A stretch of DNA of 64,000 nt from Megamerina dolium (lineage: Eukaryota; Arthropoda; Insecta; Diptera; Megamerinidae): assembly GCA_963854835.1 (NCBI GenBank), contig OY978525.1:44246554-44310553 (forward strand), read 5' to 3'. Each line of letters begins with the position of its first letter. Positions within the stretch are counted from its first letter, which is position 1. A program made the translations under genes and the position numbers. Below, piece by piece: positions 32,815 to 44,989 of this stretch. The notes beneath the pieces are model-generated. The model did not search any database. It was not told the origin of the DNA and saw only the letters and a list, made by a program, of their open reading frames with translations.

Positions 32815-33490
32815 GCAGTTGTCAAATCTGATAAACCAAAAATCATTTATAAGGTTTTCAATTTCATCATGGAAAGCTTGGCATCGCAATAACGTTTGGA
32901 AATATTGAAATTTAATTACGAAAATCTTTTGTCAATCAATCTGGTTCTATCATTCAAATACAAAAATCGTTGTATCGCAAAAATTTATTCAATGATGAAG
33001 CTCATTTTTAGCTCAATGGGTGGTATGTGAACAAGCAAAATTGTCGGATTTTAAAAACTTACTGGTTGGTGCGGTTTATGGGCTGGTGCCATCATTGGCT
33101 CATACTTTCTTAAAAACGCGGAAAGCAACAACGTGACCGTCAACGGCGATCGCTACAGAACCATATAACTGACTATTTGATTCCCCAATTACTTGGTATG
33201 AGTGTGGAAAAGATATGGTTCCAGCAAGACGGCCTTAATGCTATACATCGAACATAGAAGGAACGCCTCTGGACCATTTTTTGTGTGGATATGTGAAAGG
33301 GCTAGTTTAAACCAGCAACTTCGCATGAATTGCAAACCAACATTGAGCGAACTGTTGCCGAGGTTATGCCCAACTGCTTTGAAAAGTAAACGAAAATTGG
33401 GTTTCCAGATTACGCCACGTTCGAACCAGCCGCGGTGGCTATATGTCCGAAATCATATTCAAGCACTAATTGTATAAAATTATCCTTCCG
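32815..33490 (+). pseudogene. mariner-like transposase remnant
   Basis: Readable pieces in shifting frames are 'WYVNKQNCRI', 'WCGLWAGAIIGSYFL' (frame-shifted), 'NNVTVNGDRYR', 'VEKIWFQQDG' (catalytic Asp) and the C-terminal 'RTSRGGYMSEIIFKH'. The third catalytic region is deleted between 33245 and 33280. The family is close to the DD37-41D mariners such as the one at 21248, but far more decayed. Confidence 0.7.
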
Positions 33491-34641
33491 ATTAAGCCAA
33501 TTTTTAGTTCAGACTATAACATTTTGTATTTTTTCCCCAAATTTAAAAGTGCTTCAGTCCTTAAAAAAGACACCCTTTTTTATCCATGCCAAAAGTAAAA
33601 TTTATAATATTTAAACCGAAAGGTAAATTTTCACTGCTTTTAAAACAGAGTGCTTGAAAAATTAAATATTACAAATTATTTCACAAATAAGTTAACTCTT
33701 CACTTGCTTGTATGAAACAATTTATTTATTTATTGGAGTAATAAATATGAAAACCTAATACTTGAACTATTTATATTTATTAATTCATAGTATTTATATA
33801 TATTTGACAATATATACTACGTATGTTTTACTGAAAATCGTGTTTTGATACAGATTTCGAAGCTTGCAATATTATTTCAACTAATTTAAATTTGAAATGT
33901 TCTAATTCATTTCTGTTGTTAACATATATACAAAATAATTCTAAAGTACAATAAAATATAATCATTTCATGAGCATCTTCTAAATTTATCTGGACAACCT
34001 TGATGTACATATGTATTTACATATGCAAGTAGCTGCAAAACTGTTGTTAGGTATAGTATATCATGAGTAAACAAACTAATGATCGATTTATTCTTCAATT
34101 ATATAATGTTATACTTAAAATTAAGTAGTACAAAGTTTCTACGAATTGCGCACATGTATGTAGCGTCGCTAGGTCACGTTATTCTCAAGGCGAACGTGAC
34201 AAAAATGAATATGTGCGACATATCAAGAAGAGAAAAGAAAAAACGATAGAAAGACATCTAACCAAATAATTCTTGCTTAAAGTTTGGTACTTAAATTGAA
34301 AAATAATAAATGAATTTCAATATATTCAAAAAATTAAATTTGATACAATTTCGAAGGTAGTTGCGATTGTTGTGGACTTACTGACGTATTCTTTTTTGTT
34401 TAAATTTTAAATTCAGTCAGATTAAAAGTTACTTACTTATTAACGCAATTTTTCTCGTCATAAAATATGTACCTAATATGTAGAATCGGATTTCATCGAA
34501 TGTAGCGTATTCAATATATTATTTTTACTACATTATTTGTAAATATCATTTAAATAATTAGTATATTAACAACTCGCAAATTGTAACAATATAGCGGATA
34601 TAATTTGGAGTAATTGAATTCCAATATCGTGAAAAGTTATA
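33491..34641. other. no gene; AT-rich upstream region of the small secreted peptide gene
   Basis: No transposon domain recognised. The stretch before 34642 has TATA-like words (GGATATAATTTG near 34597), but no confident core promoter. Confidence 0.45.
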
Positions 34642-34860
34642 ATGTTATTTTTTGTCTATTTGAGATTGCTCATACTTATACAATTTGGAATAACTACGAT
34701 TGAAGCGCAAGCACGTTGGTTGGATATAAATGGGATTGAACGCAAAACAAAAAAACAGGAATACGAGATTAGACATGTAGTTGGAAGCATTTTTGAAACT
34801 TCACCAGTTTGCCCAAATGGTTTTATTCTCGTAGGCAGAAGATGCCATAAGTCCCTTTGA
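34642..34860 (+). CDS. candidate small secreted peptide, 72 residues, C-terminal CPNGF...GRRC motif
   Basis: The ORF has a clear signal peptide (MLFFVYLRLLILIQFGITTIEAQA, cleavage expected after the last Ala) and a basic mature peptide of about 48 residues. It ends 'VCPNGFILVGRRCHKSL', with only two cysteines, eleven residues apart. A C-P-x-G...C-R/H-K ending is common in short secreted peptides of flies and in secapin-like peptides of other insects; I do not claim orthology. Support for a real gene: the coding part is uninterrupted, a poly(A) signal AATAAA lies 38 bases past the stop (34898-34903), and there is no transposon similarity in this segment although decayed mariners lie on both sides. 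It appears intronless. It could act in immunity or reproduction, but that is only a guess from the class. Confidence 0.55.
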   Translation: MLFFVYLRLLILIQFGITTIEAQARWLDINGIERKTKKQEYEIRHVVGSIFETSPVCPNGFILVGRRCHKSL

Positions 34861-34897
34861 TTAAAAAGAAATTTTGTACATTCTTAATTGTGCTGAA

Positions 34898-34903
34898 AAT
34901 AAA
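34898..34903 (+). promoter_or_regulatory. poly(A) signal AATAAA of the small secreted peptide gene
   Basis: Canonical hexamer 38 bases after the stop codon, in the expected range for a short 3' UTR. Confidence 0.45.
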
Positions 34904-35179
34904 AATGCGTTAATTAATAATTTGTTTTAGTATCAATTCAAAAATTAGGGTATATTTGCTTCCATATCATAAGTATACTGTCTATCTACTTACCTATGAA
35001 TATACGATTATTCGCATACCTACGACAGACAAAATATCATCATCTGTGGGAATATTGTTGAAAAAGAAAATGCGATGAATACACTTTATTAACATTAAAA
35101 AAAAGGGGAAATACATAAACTGGAGTTTACGAATGAAAATATTACGACAGATTAACTGCAGCAATCTTGCCACCATGTC

Positions 35180-35890
35180 ACATGATGGTTTACGATGTCA
35201 ATGAATAAATGAATGATGATTCCAAAATATAGTCTAGAGGCGTTAAATCGCACGATCTAAGCGGCCAATTGACCGGCCCCAAACGTGAATTACTTGTTCA
35301 CCGAAATAACCTCTCAATTAGGCCATTGTCTCGCGTGCTGTGTGGCATGTGGCACCGTCTTGTTGAAATCACATGTCAGCCAAGTCCAGCTCTTCCATTT
35401 TGGGGAAAAAAAGTTTGTAATATTCCACGCTAGCGGTCGCCATTTACAGTCACGTTTCTGCCTTCGTCGTTTTGAAAAAGTACGGTCCAATGATGCCACC
35501 GGCTCATAATCCACTCCAAACAGTGCATTTTTCGGGATGCATTGGCAGTTCTTGCAATGCTACTGACTGCTCTACAAGTTTGCCATTGTGGTAGGTCGGG
35601 TGGCTTCGATTCTCGCACCAGCTGTATTTTGAAAGGTTTAAACCCAAATCCTTCTGTAAAACATCAACAATCAACAATACTGGCGGATACATATTTTCCT
35701 CTGTCCGCACTCTACGTATACTTGTTGATGGTGTAATATCTAATAATGTAAATTTGGTGCGAAATTTAGTTACAAGATTCCGAATGGTCGCCTCAGAAGA
35801 TCGCCCAAACTGACCATAAATATGAAGAAGTGCCCTTTCTTTACCAAGCATGAATTTTGATAATAAAATGAAATAAAAAAGCATTGTTTG
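35180..35890 (-). pseudogene. mariner-like transposase remnant
   Basis: The N-terminal part (35884-35504) has 'FGRSSEATIRNLVTKFRTKF' (HTH) and 'VLQKDLGLNLSKY', followed by 'ALQELPMHPEKCTVWSGL'. Next, in other frames, are 'NDEGRNVTVNGDR' and the 'LGPVNWPLRSCDLTPLDY' block with the last catalytic Asp near 35240. Multiple frameshifts are present. It is of the same broad group as 32815-33490, opposite in orientation, with the small peptide gene between them. Confidence 0.75.
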
Positions 35891-36690
35891 TTTGTAAGTC
35901 GATTAATGGTTACATTATAGACTAAACTAAACATGTTTGACAGTAACATGATACACGAAAACAGCTGAGCTGCCAAAAGCATTGTTGCCAAAAAGAAAGT
36001 CTAAAAAATCGCCCTGTACATACGTTCTGACCGCACTCGTATTGCGAAAAGAAAGGAAAGTAACAAACATATTTTCGTGGTGACCCAGGGCACACAGATA
36101 ATATGTATAATATATCATATACACAAAACATAAAATTCAAAAGCAAAGTGAGTAAAACGGAAACAAGTGTTTCACTTCCCACATTTTCGAAGAAATGTAT
36201 GTCTCAAAACCTATACATTTATATACAATATATTTACGAAATGGTACTATACAAATTTCGGAGAAGCCTCATTATTAGGCTTAGCCGTCTAATTTTCAAG
36301 AGCATAAGGAAAATGTCGCGGAAGTTTTTCCTATGTAGGTACACACGTATGTGTATAGAGCCCATGCCACCAATATGACAGATAATGAAATGAGTAGAAT
36401 ATTCACAAAATACGTAAAAGTTCGAGAAGCGGTATTTTCTGCTCTGCTGGTGAGAGCATTGCTGCCACTATACTGTATACTATACTACCATACTATACTA
36501 ATTTTCGCAATTGCTTCCAATCCCGGGTTCCCGGGTTCTCGAATCTATTGTGATTAATTCACAACATTCTACAATTCCTATTTGCACCCCTTGGGGACAA
36601 GCAACGGATCCAACGGTACAGAGAGGATTGATATTGGGCATGATCGGTCAATAGTCACGCCCACACCAAACATTCAAAGCGACTAACCTC
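35891..36690. other. no gene seen
   Basis: Short frames only, without signal peptides or known motifs. Contains runs of ACTATACT near 36475-36500. Confidence 0.45.
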
Positions 36691-37500
36691 GGAATTTTCA
36701 AAATCTTTAACTGCCTTTAACTCACTTAATATACCATCTGGGACGACAATGTTTGCACATAGAGTTACATTATACTACTACATAACCTTGCCAAAATGGG
36801 AGAGCCAAGCCTACTTTTTATAGTAGCACCCATACAAAGTGTCTGTACTTCTTTTAAATTGAAACAGTTGTAACTTCTGCAATCTTCTGTCTAGAATAAC
36901 CATAATTGACACTTAGATTAATATGGGAGTTAGAAATAACATGCCAAAAAATCAGCATGCCACGCCCACTTGTTAATGGGAATACCATACTAAATTGCGA
37001 AAATTTAACTGCTTTAACTTAAGAACTATTGAACGTAGGACAACCAAATTTAAGGTGTGGATTAATATTGTAAAATTAATTAGATTTACAATGAAACCAC
37101 GCCCGCTTTTTATATAGCTTCTATACTACTCCTCGGAATTATCTTTAAAACCCCCATAACTTACAAAGTTCTTCGTCTAAGTCAACCATATTTCGGGTGT
37201 AAATTAGTATTAAATGCAAAAATTGTTTCTCAAAAAGTGGAAATAAAAGAAAAGATGGATATTCGAGCAAACTTGTTATATATATATATATATATCTACA
37301 TATGCAGGGTATAATTTGGTCGGCCCTAGCCGACTGTAAGGTGATTTTTAATACTTTAAGCTGCCACAATTTACATACTTTTCCGCCCAGGAGAACCATA
37401 TTTGCCATGTAGATTAATATTGTAGAGAGATGTAATTTGGAAGAACTGGGCAAGTCGCGTCCAATATTAAATATAGCTCCAATACAAAGGCACTTTTTCA
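36690..37500. repeat. diverged tandem repeat, period roughly 150-200 bp
   Basis: Four or five degenerate units share the order AACCATATTT, then GTAGATTAATATTGTA, then CCACGCCC(A/G)CTTTTTATATAG, then CAATACAAAG. Examples are at about 36890-36990, 37040-37130, 37175-37220 and 37390-37490. A short (TA)n is at 37277-37297, followed by a GGGTATAATTTGGTCGGCCC block. Non-coding. Confidence 0.5.
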
Positions 37501-38869
37501 ATCACTATAGGTTATACAGCAGAGAATAAAGAAAATTCGCAACTACCAAAAAAAACCTTTTTTGCAAATGCATTTGCATAAGATACATTAATAAACATAG
37601 TACACAAAATATAAGGTTATAATGGATTAATGATTATTAAAATCTGGGGTATTATTCGTCACCGAAATGTATTTATTTCCTAGTTGCTAGTTTGTGCTTG
37701 TGTTTTCTTCTATGTCTTCAATAGTTTATTCTTCTAATTATTGTAATTGTTTTGACTTAACTAGCTGTTCCTCTAATAAATTTTTGCAAAAGTAGATGCG
37801 GCAGTAAACTCTAAAACCTGAGGATGGATACTCCATTTTTTTGTATTTTATTGAATAACTTAATAATAACTCTCTGTATTTGCTAACATTGATTAATAAA
37901 GAAAATGAATTACATCATATACTGTAATAAGTACATGAAAAAAAATTGTCCCTACTGTTAAATAGTGACAAAAGTAAAAATATTCCTGAATCTTCTTTCT
38001 TTCATTTTATAATGTGGGTAGTTGTTCATTTTTGCAACTACCAATTTGGGTTTTGAGCTACAGATTTTCGGTTCAACTAGCCGTTATGTCAGACTCTGGT
38101 ATATGTAATACATATATTTTAAATAAGTGTGAGACAGCCATTTTATGAAAATGAATACATATTAATTAACAGAAATTTCACTAAAAATGTATAAATGGCT
38201 GTATCACGCTCATTGTTTAGTCTATGCAACTTTACTAATTTTTCCTACAGAATTATGTAGTCAGGGGCAAATCTAATTTGGTGGGGAGCGGTGGTTGTGG
38301 GGGTTGGTGTAGTTTGTTGGTTTGGGTTGGTTTAAGAAAGTCATTATTTTTATTATATTTTATTAGTTTTATACATTAATTTTATTTGAAAATGGAATCC
38401 ACCTTTGTTTTATTGCTAGCTCGTCTAGCACTTGCTGAGGACTAATCTCTAGATTCCGAGTTACTTTCAAGAGCTCCAACCCAATGCTACTATGCAAATA
38501 GGTCCTCAACTTTCGAGGGTTGCAAATTACCTCGTAGCAACGGACACTGGCAGCGTTGCACCTATTTTTAAAAAATCAAAGTATATCAAAGTATATAGCA
38601 GGTGTACAAGCACACCCAAACACAAAGATAATCGGATAATCGCTCTAATCCAATGTGTCAATTAAAGTCTCTCGCAATTCTTCTTTTCGTATATTAACCA
38701 GTACCTGCAAGATAAAATGTATTAAACATAAACTTTTGAAGAAAAAAAAAAAAATATACACTTGCGCCACATAGTAAATTCAGCAATTAAATAATTTTGC
38801 GGTGTTTCATAATCATTTGTCAGGTACGATTTAAAATCTTGTACCATTTGACGGAATCATCTAGGGACC
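37501..38869. other. no gene; contains a G/T-rich tract
   Basis: Non-coding. 38279-38338 is a strand-biased G/T tract (GGTGGTTGTGGGGGTTGGTG). Nothing else recognised. Confidence 0.5.
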
Positions 38870-39262
38870 AACTTGTTGCGAGCCAAAATATAAAATCTGC
38901 ACATATGCATATTTCATATTTGCCGCGCAACATATTTCCCGAAATTGTGAAATACATATTTATCCATACACATACCAACATTGCTCAAAGATGTGATATA
39001 CACAATCCATACTAATATTACTTATAATTGTAGAATGCTAGAACATTGAGCCAACTGAGTTGCAGTTGGGTGTGAAAAAGCTGACAAAGCACTTTCCACA
39101 CAATTCGTAGTTCTACACTTACGTAAGCATACCAACAATGTTTAGACATTCCATGATAACTAAAATTACGTGGAATATCAAAATGTTCTTTTCTCACATA
39201 ATGGGTACATACATACACACATGTGGAGTGTATCGGTCGTTTACATACATACACACATGTGG
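38870..39262. repeat. inverted-repeat arm, left
   Basis: Reverse-complement match, roughly 80-85% by eye, to 42585-43035. Shared blocks include CCGAAATTGTGAAATA, TTTATCCATACACATACCAA, AGAACATTGAGCCAA and GGGTGTGAAAAAGCTGACAA. The inner end is rich in ACACATGTGG units. It could be the terminal repeat of a foldback-type or MITE-like element. Confidence 0.75.
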
Positions 39263-42210
39263 TTTTTTTTTATTCGAAGGTGGAATCTTTCATAGATACC
39301 GTCAACTACGGCATTCACGATTCATACTGTCCGCTACAGATACACCTCATTCGGGACCACGCCCAGTCAGTACTATCTTACTACGCTGGACTTGCGAACC
39401 AGTACGCCTACGTACTAAACCTTTAACTCCGACCTCTATAGCTTGTTTCTGTCCTGCGGGACCGCCGTTAAGCACTACTTCGCAGGACTAAGCTGAGCTA
39501 AGATGCCTCTTCGCACAACCCGTATATGGCGTTCACACAGCTGCAGTTATATTTTTTCGCTATCACTCCTTCTTCCTAAGCTCGTTGAGAGCTATTGCAG
39601 CCCATTCTTTCATCTTAAATCACACCAAACTCGATCGCAGCATATGGCTCACGATGTTATCGGGTGTCATCCTTTCATTTATTATCTTCTCTATGGTCAT
39701 TCTCTGCGCCTCGAATCTTAAGCAGAAGAAAAGACATTCTGTCGCGTCATCATGACCGAATCTGTAGAAGTACTCTCTGAAACAACGATGGCCCGTCAAA
39801 AACTGCGTGAGGTAATAGTCTGCCTCTCCGTGTCTTCTATCGACCCAAGCATGTTCAACCCAAGCACGTTCCTGAAAAGCCTGTGCGTCTACCTCCCTTT
39901 TCCGACGGAGTCGCATTGACTTTGCATTCGTCTAGGCTCGTCTGTCTCTCCTCTTTCCGTTCGGTTGCCGTTACCCGATACTCAGGCTTTTGGTTCTGTT
40001 GTATACTCTGCCCAACTCTTAGGACATTATGTCCGGCGGCAAAATGCCAGATATAATACCGGCACCTTCTTGTGGCACTGTCCTACATGCACATGCAACT
40101 CTAATAGCGCTTACCCTGAAAACTGTTTTCGTCTTCTTCACGTATATTTTTTGACGCAGGGCAGTCCCCCATAAAGGCGCCGCGTACATCAGTATTGATT
40201 GACTAACTTTAGCTAGGAGCGCTCTCCTACTCTGGCTGGGGCCACCAGTGTTGGCCATGATTCTCGTCAACAGTGAGTTGCCGCCTTACCCATGAATCAT
40301 TACACCTAGATACCTCAGCAAAGGTTACGTTGTAATGTTGTAGCCGTCAATGTTTAGGGTGATTGTTTCTAGATGATTTTCTTTCTAGATGTTGCTCCAG
40401 ACGCATGCATATCAACCTCTCCAGTATTTTGGCCATCGTATCGATGATGCAAAGTGGACGATACGCGTTTGGCTCACCAGCCGGATTATTCGGTTTCTGA
40501 AGTAGGACCAGCCGCTGTAGTTTCGGGAAAACATCTTCGTTTAAACATCTCGTAAAAAGCTCGGCAGAAGGCTTCGTGTTGTGATTAATGGCGATCTTCA
40601 GCGCCTTATTCGGGATGCCATAAAGTCCATGCACCTTTGCGTTACCGAATCTCTCCCCCGCTAAGATAATCTTCGACTCGTCGATTGTCACTGTTTCTCC
40701 TATTGTAGGTATCACCATATCCGGTTGCAAGTCTTGCGCCGGAAAGAGCGTTTTAACTACCTTTCCTAAGAGGATAGGGCAGGTTGATGCTTTACCTCTA
40801 CCACATCTGACCTTCGACATCACTATCTTATATGCTTCGCTCCACAGGTTCTCGTCCACCCTTTCACAAAGTTCTTTGAAGCATGAGGACATGCTGCTCT
40901 TGATCGTCTTTTTAAAATCCTTCCGTTTCTTTTTGAAGCATTCGCTTAGTATTATATGCTAAGGCGTACCTTAGCTTCTTTGGGGAGACGTCTTGCTCTA
41001 TGACATTCACTGCTTAGTGTATTAATCTCATAATTCCACCAGTACGTGGGCTTTCTAAACATATTCTGTCTTTTCCTGCACATGGCGGCGTCGCAAGCTT
41101 TACTTACTTACTTTGACTTTGTCGGCCTGTCGGTCCACGTCGTTTAAATTGTCCGGGTTCATATCTAGCATGAGTTTGAAGATTTCTTCATTGAGCGTTT
41201 CCACCTTCCACCATCTGGTCTGTGTTTTTTGTAGGCCCCCTCGAATCTGCTTATGATTTCCGATTTCCATCATAATAGCAAGGTGGTCGTTATGTGTGTA
41301 GAAGTCGCACACCTGCCAGCTTGTCGATCGAACGAGCGCGCGGCTTGTATAACTGCTGCCCCATTCCTCGGCCCATGCATTGAAGTCACCTGCTATTACG
41401 TTTATCGTCTCGTATGAGTTCGTGTAGAAACCTTTCATAGTCGACTTGCGTCACACTCGGCGGAACATAGCAGCTGTAAAAATTCATTCCACAGATCTTC
41501 GCCCGCGTATAGTAGGAATTCCCAAGGAGCGGCTTGTCTTGGATGGAGTTGTTTCCACAGGCCCATATAGCTGCTTTGTTTAATTGATGAGAGGTCCAGT
41601 TTCCTGCGCTTATGTTTTTGTACTGCTCGCAAACTATCACCACTTCTATCTTCTCCTCGTATACTGTCTGCATGAGCAGCTTCACAATGATTTAAGTTTA
41701 TCTATACAACTCGTATTTGATCCTTTTGCATGCTGCTTGATATAGGGGACACTTCCTACTACCGATTTGGTGACCCGCATTCATCCCGTTGTTTTTGCAT
41801 GCTCCACAGAATGGTATTTTATCGCATACCTTTGCGAAGTGACCCTTTTCCCCACATTTGATGCAACTTTGACTCCTATTCTCTGTGCTGGTGCACGCTT
41901 TCGCCACATGCCCATATTCTAAGCACCTGAAACACTTCTTTAGGTTTGGTTTTTCTCTTATTCGGCAGACCACCCATCCAATCTTGATCTTCCGAGCATC
42001 AAGATGTCGTCTAGCGTTCAACTCCGGAAGGCTTACCACCGCAGTCTGCTTATCTTCATACACCTCCCTGATGTCTTTAATCGCTCGTTCGCCGAAGAAG
42101 CTTAACTCCTTTATTTGCGACCGGATCGCCTGGAGTATATCCTCCTTGGTGGTAATTGCATCTAAATCGCGGATCTCCACCGATACCTCATGGGTTAGAT
42201 GTATTTCTGA
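39263..42210 (-). pseudogene. R1-clade LINE, copy A, RT core deleted
   Basis: Minus-strand order: the end of ORF1 with three CCHC knuckles ('LKKCFRCLEYGHVAKACTS', 'SCIKCGEKGHFAKVCD', 'FCGACKNNGMNAGHQIGS') at 42180-41698. Next is the endonuclease ('LNKAAIWACGNNSIQDKPLL', 'NVIAGDFNAWAEEWGSSYT') at 41685-41340. The start of RT follows ('FGNAKVHGLYGIPNKALKIA', 'YRPLCIIDTMAKILERLI') at 40892-40347. The palm with YADD is missing, and the sequence continues with the C-terminal 'TGGPSQSRRALLAKVSQSIL' at 40255 and 'VDRRHGEADYYLTQFLTGHR' at 39830. The 3' UTR is shared with 59130-59280, and the element ends in a T-run (39262-39270), its poly(A). It lies exactly between the two inverted-repeat arms. Confidence 0.85.
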
Positions 42211-42584
42211 AATTTATTTATTCGGAACTTTTACAGTACACCAGCATAACAGTGGTGTGTATTATTTTTCCACAACAACACGTTACCTACTTCCCTAAGT
42301 GTTGCGAATATTCTCGGACTTTCAACACTGATCATCTGAAAAGTAGAGTTGAATTGGTGGAGTATACTTACCGCCTATATTGTCCTCTTCAATAAAAGCG
42401 CTTAGTTGTTCCAGCTTCCTTTGGTTTTATTTTCACTTATATAACTGTTAATCTTAAACACTAATACTGGAGGGCCTCGTAAGGATCGGAGTATTTACAC
42501 ACTTCACTTATCACTGTAAACTCACAACTTAAAATTCGTCTGCCTTCAGTAAGCTGGCAGCTTATATATTGTTTTTTCTAACTC
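42211..42584. other. no gene; possible 5' region of the R1 element or LTR-like debris
   Basis: No coding frame recognised. It contains AATAAA-like words and lies between the R1 ORF1 fragment and the right inverted-repeat arm. Confidence 0.35.
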
Positions 42585-43035
42585 TATCCACGTATGTATT
42601 CACACCACATGTGTACATACCTACACACCATTGTGTGAGAAAGTAGCTTTTTGATATTCACACACATGAGTAGTCCTCGTGATTTTAGTTATCATGTCAT
42701 GTCTAAACATTTTTGGCATGCTTACCTAAGTGCAGAACTACGAGAGAGAAAGTACTTTGTCAGCTTTTTCACACCCATCTACAACTCCATTGGCTCAATG
42801 TTCTGGCATTCCATTATATAAGAAATATTGATATGGATTGTGTATTTCATATACACATACCAATGTTGGTGAGTGTATGGATAAATATGTATTTCACAAC
42901 TATTACCAATGTTGGTATGTGTATGGATAAATATATATTTCACAATTTCGGTAAATATGTCGCGTGGCAAAATATATATATATATTTCATATTTGGATCG
43001 CAACAACAGGATAGCATTTGAGCCGTATGGCCTAA
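42585..43035. repeat. inverted-repeat arm, right
   Basis: Partner of 38870-39262. It is longer because a unit of about 55 bases (ACCAATGTTGGT...TGTATGGATAAATATGTATT) is tandemly repeated at 42858-42945. Confidence 0.75.
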
Positions 43036-43077
43036 TATTGTGGGTCATAAATCGAAAAAGGACCATAATTAAAAAAT

Positions 43078-43440
43078 TTAGTTTCGACGGAATATGATGC
43101 CACGAAAGTTTAGGTGCAGATCGACGCAGCAAGATGTCGCAAAAACAGAACTACTAAAAGCACTCCCCAAAAGAAGAAATGATATATAGCAAAAGTATTT
43201 AGATGTCAGAAAATGTACTACCTGGAAACATCCTTCGAAAGAATATTGTATGGTATTTTCTTTCGACAGCAAATCAATATTAGGTTTTGCTGTTAAGATT
43301 TGCCTGATTTCCTCTTCAATGAAGCCAACTTCGCTCTCACTGCTTAAGTAACTATCATCCACATCAACCTCATTTTCACTTGGTACAAAGTCACTACCTT
43401 CATCTTCAGTTCATAATTTATAATATTTTCTGTAAAATCA
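43078..43440 (-). pseudogene. possible piggyBac-like transposase N-terminal fragment
   Basis: Acidic start ('DVDDSYLSSESEVGFIEEE') followed by 'IDLLSKENTIQYSFEG', similar in layout to the acidic N-terminus plus 'SKDNTV' block of the piggyBac remnant at 16286. No catalytic part is present; the rest of the frame is unrelated to the family. Weak call. Confidence 0.35.
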
Positions 43441-44184
43441 CTAAAAAACTAAATATGTGCCCTAATTGACACATGAGCGATTCTCTCGCACTGTTTTTAG
43501 TTTCCAAGCCCCATAATACTCTACTTAATAAATTTTGAAATAGTATATAATAAAGTTGTAGTATTTAATGTAAAAATACAGTAATGTGTATACTTTTATT
43601 ATATAGATGGCTAAGTCCTTAAATTATTAGCTGAACTGTTTACGGTACCGTGTAATCGTAGAATGCTTATTGCTTTTATGCGCCGTGTGATGAATGATAC
43701 CTAATGGTATATTAGCTAAGTCTACAGGTTTTGATTCCACCAAAATTGTTGAGTCATATTGCATATCTCAAATTTTCGAGCCATCCACCCCATAGCTGCA
43801 TGTAGTTCTTTTGCAGTATTACCTTTTATATTATCGTATAATCGTCGCTACCTATCTTTTTAAAATATTTTTCTGAAACCTTCTTATAATACCTGTAGAT
43901 ATTTCGGTATAAAGTGTAAAGTTGACAGAGTGTGTAAGTTAGTGTCGTGTCAATAGTGCAGATAGGATCTAGTTTAGAAAATTAATGTTATAAATGAAAT
44001 TAAACGGGGCAAGTAGAGTTGGTTGCAACTGATTTGTTTCCCAATGTTCCCACTATTTTGCCTATGACCAATCAGCTTATGGTATTTCTGTGGTCATTAT
44101 TATTGCATTAGTTTGCTTACCAATCCAGGAATAGGGTTCCTGCGGTCATTATTATGCTTGTTTGTTTATATTTGAAGCACTGTA
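43441..44184. other. no gene seen
   Basis: Non-coding. A short direct repeat (GTGGTCATTATTATTG and GCGGTCATTATTATGC) lies at 44090-44157. Confidence 0.45.
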
Positions 44185-44360
44185 ACAATTGCAAAAAAAA
44201 TTTGCCAAAAAAGCTTATTAAGAGAGTTTTGTGACAAAACTAAGTTAAAGTAGTGTCACAAGGGTTCTGCCGTTCGGAACCGGCTAATATAAGTAAGTCC
44301 CTTCTAATGCTGTCCAAATTTAACACACACAACAGTATTGGAAGACAAGCTCGGTGGTAC
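44185..44360 (+). repeat. tRNA-derived SINE, copy 2 (5'-truncated)
   Basis: Matches the body of the SINE at 58745-58895 ('GTCACAAGGGTTCTGCCGTT', 'CGGCTAATATAAGTAAGTCC', 'AACAGTATTGGAAGACAAGC'). The tRNA-like head is missing. Confidence 0.7.
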
Positions 44361-44989
44361 ACGATGGGCATTTCTGGCCTAACATTAATTTTTGTTATTT
44401 GTTAATTTTTGTTATTATCTCATATGGTCCTCCCTAATGAGTCTGTAGCTTAGGGGACAGGCCTATCTGCCGTTGTGGATTATTAAGTATTACAAGCCCT
44501 CCTTCAAAAAATCCTTTGGAATTTGTTCTCAAATTATAATTGGCCTTCATCATATCACTTATCAATTGCTATCGCAATTGATGTTGAATTGATGCTGATG
44601 TACTGTTTCATTGAACTGCTTTCACTTCTCGCTAGTTGAATAACCTCGGTTGTTCTCGTTGGGGTTGTGACTCCAAATTTTAAATTAGCTGACAGTATTA
44701 ATTCGATTTAAAAATGACCATGGTGGTGTAGTGGCCGTGGAATCATATTGTGCTCATCGATATGCCATAAGAAACATTGGTATATGTACATCCCAGTCTT
44801 TTTGGTATATATCTATGCTATACATCGACGAATACATCTGCAATAATCCATTTACTGAAGTAATCTGTAACCACCAGTACATACTTGTTCTTTTCGTTGC
44901 CTTTAGGAAATGGTCCAGCTATAATCAAGCAATTCGATCAAATGGAGTGCCCACGGAGTAATGATGTATTTTTCCTCCATTTTTTTTCG
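44361..44989. other. no gene seen
   Basis: The frame at 44731-44961 has no signal peptide or known motif and overlaps repeat-like sequence, so I do not call it. Confidence 0.4.

Noticed and set aside
44731..44961. 76-residue ORF on the plus strand
   Set aside because: No signal peptide, no domain and no context; chance frame in AT-rich DNA.
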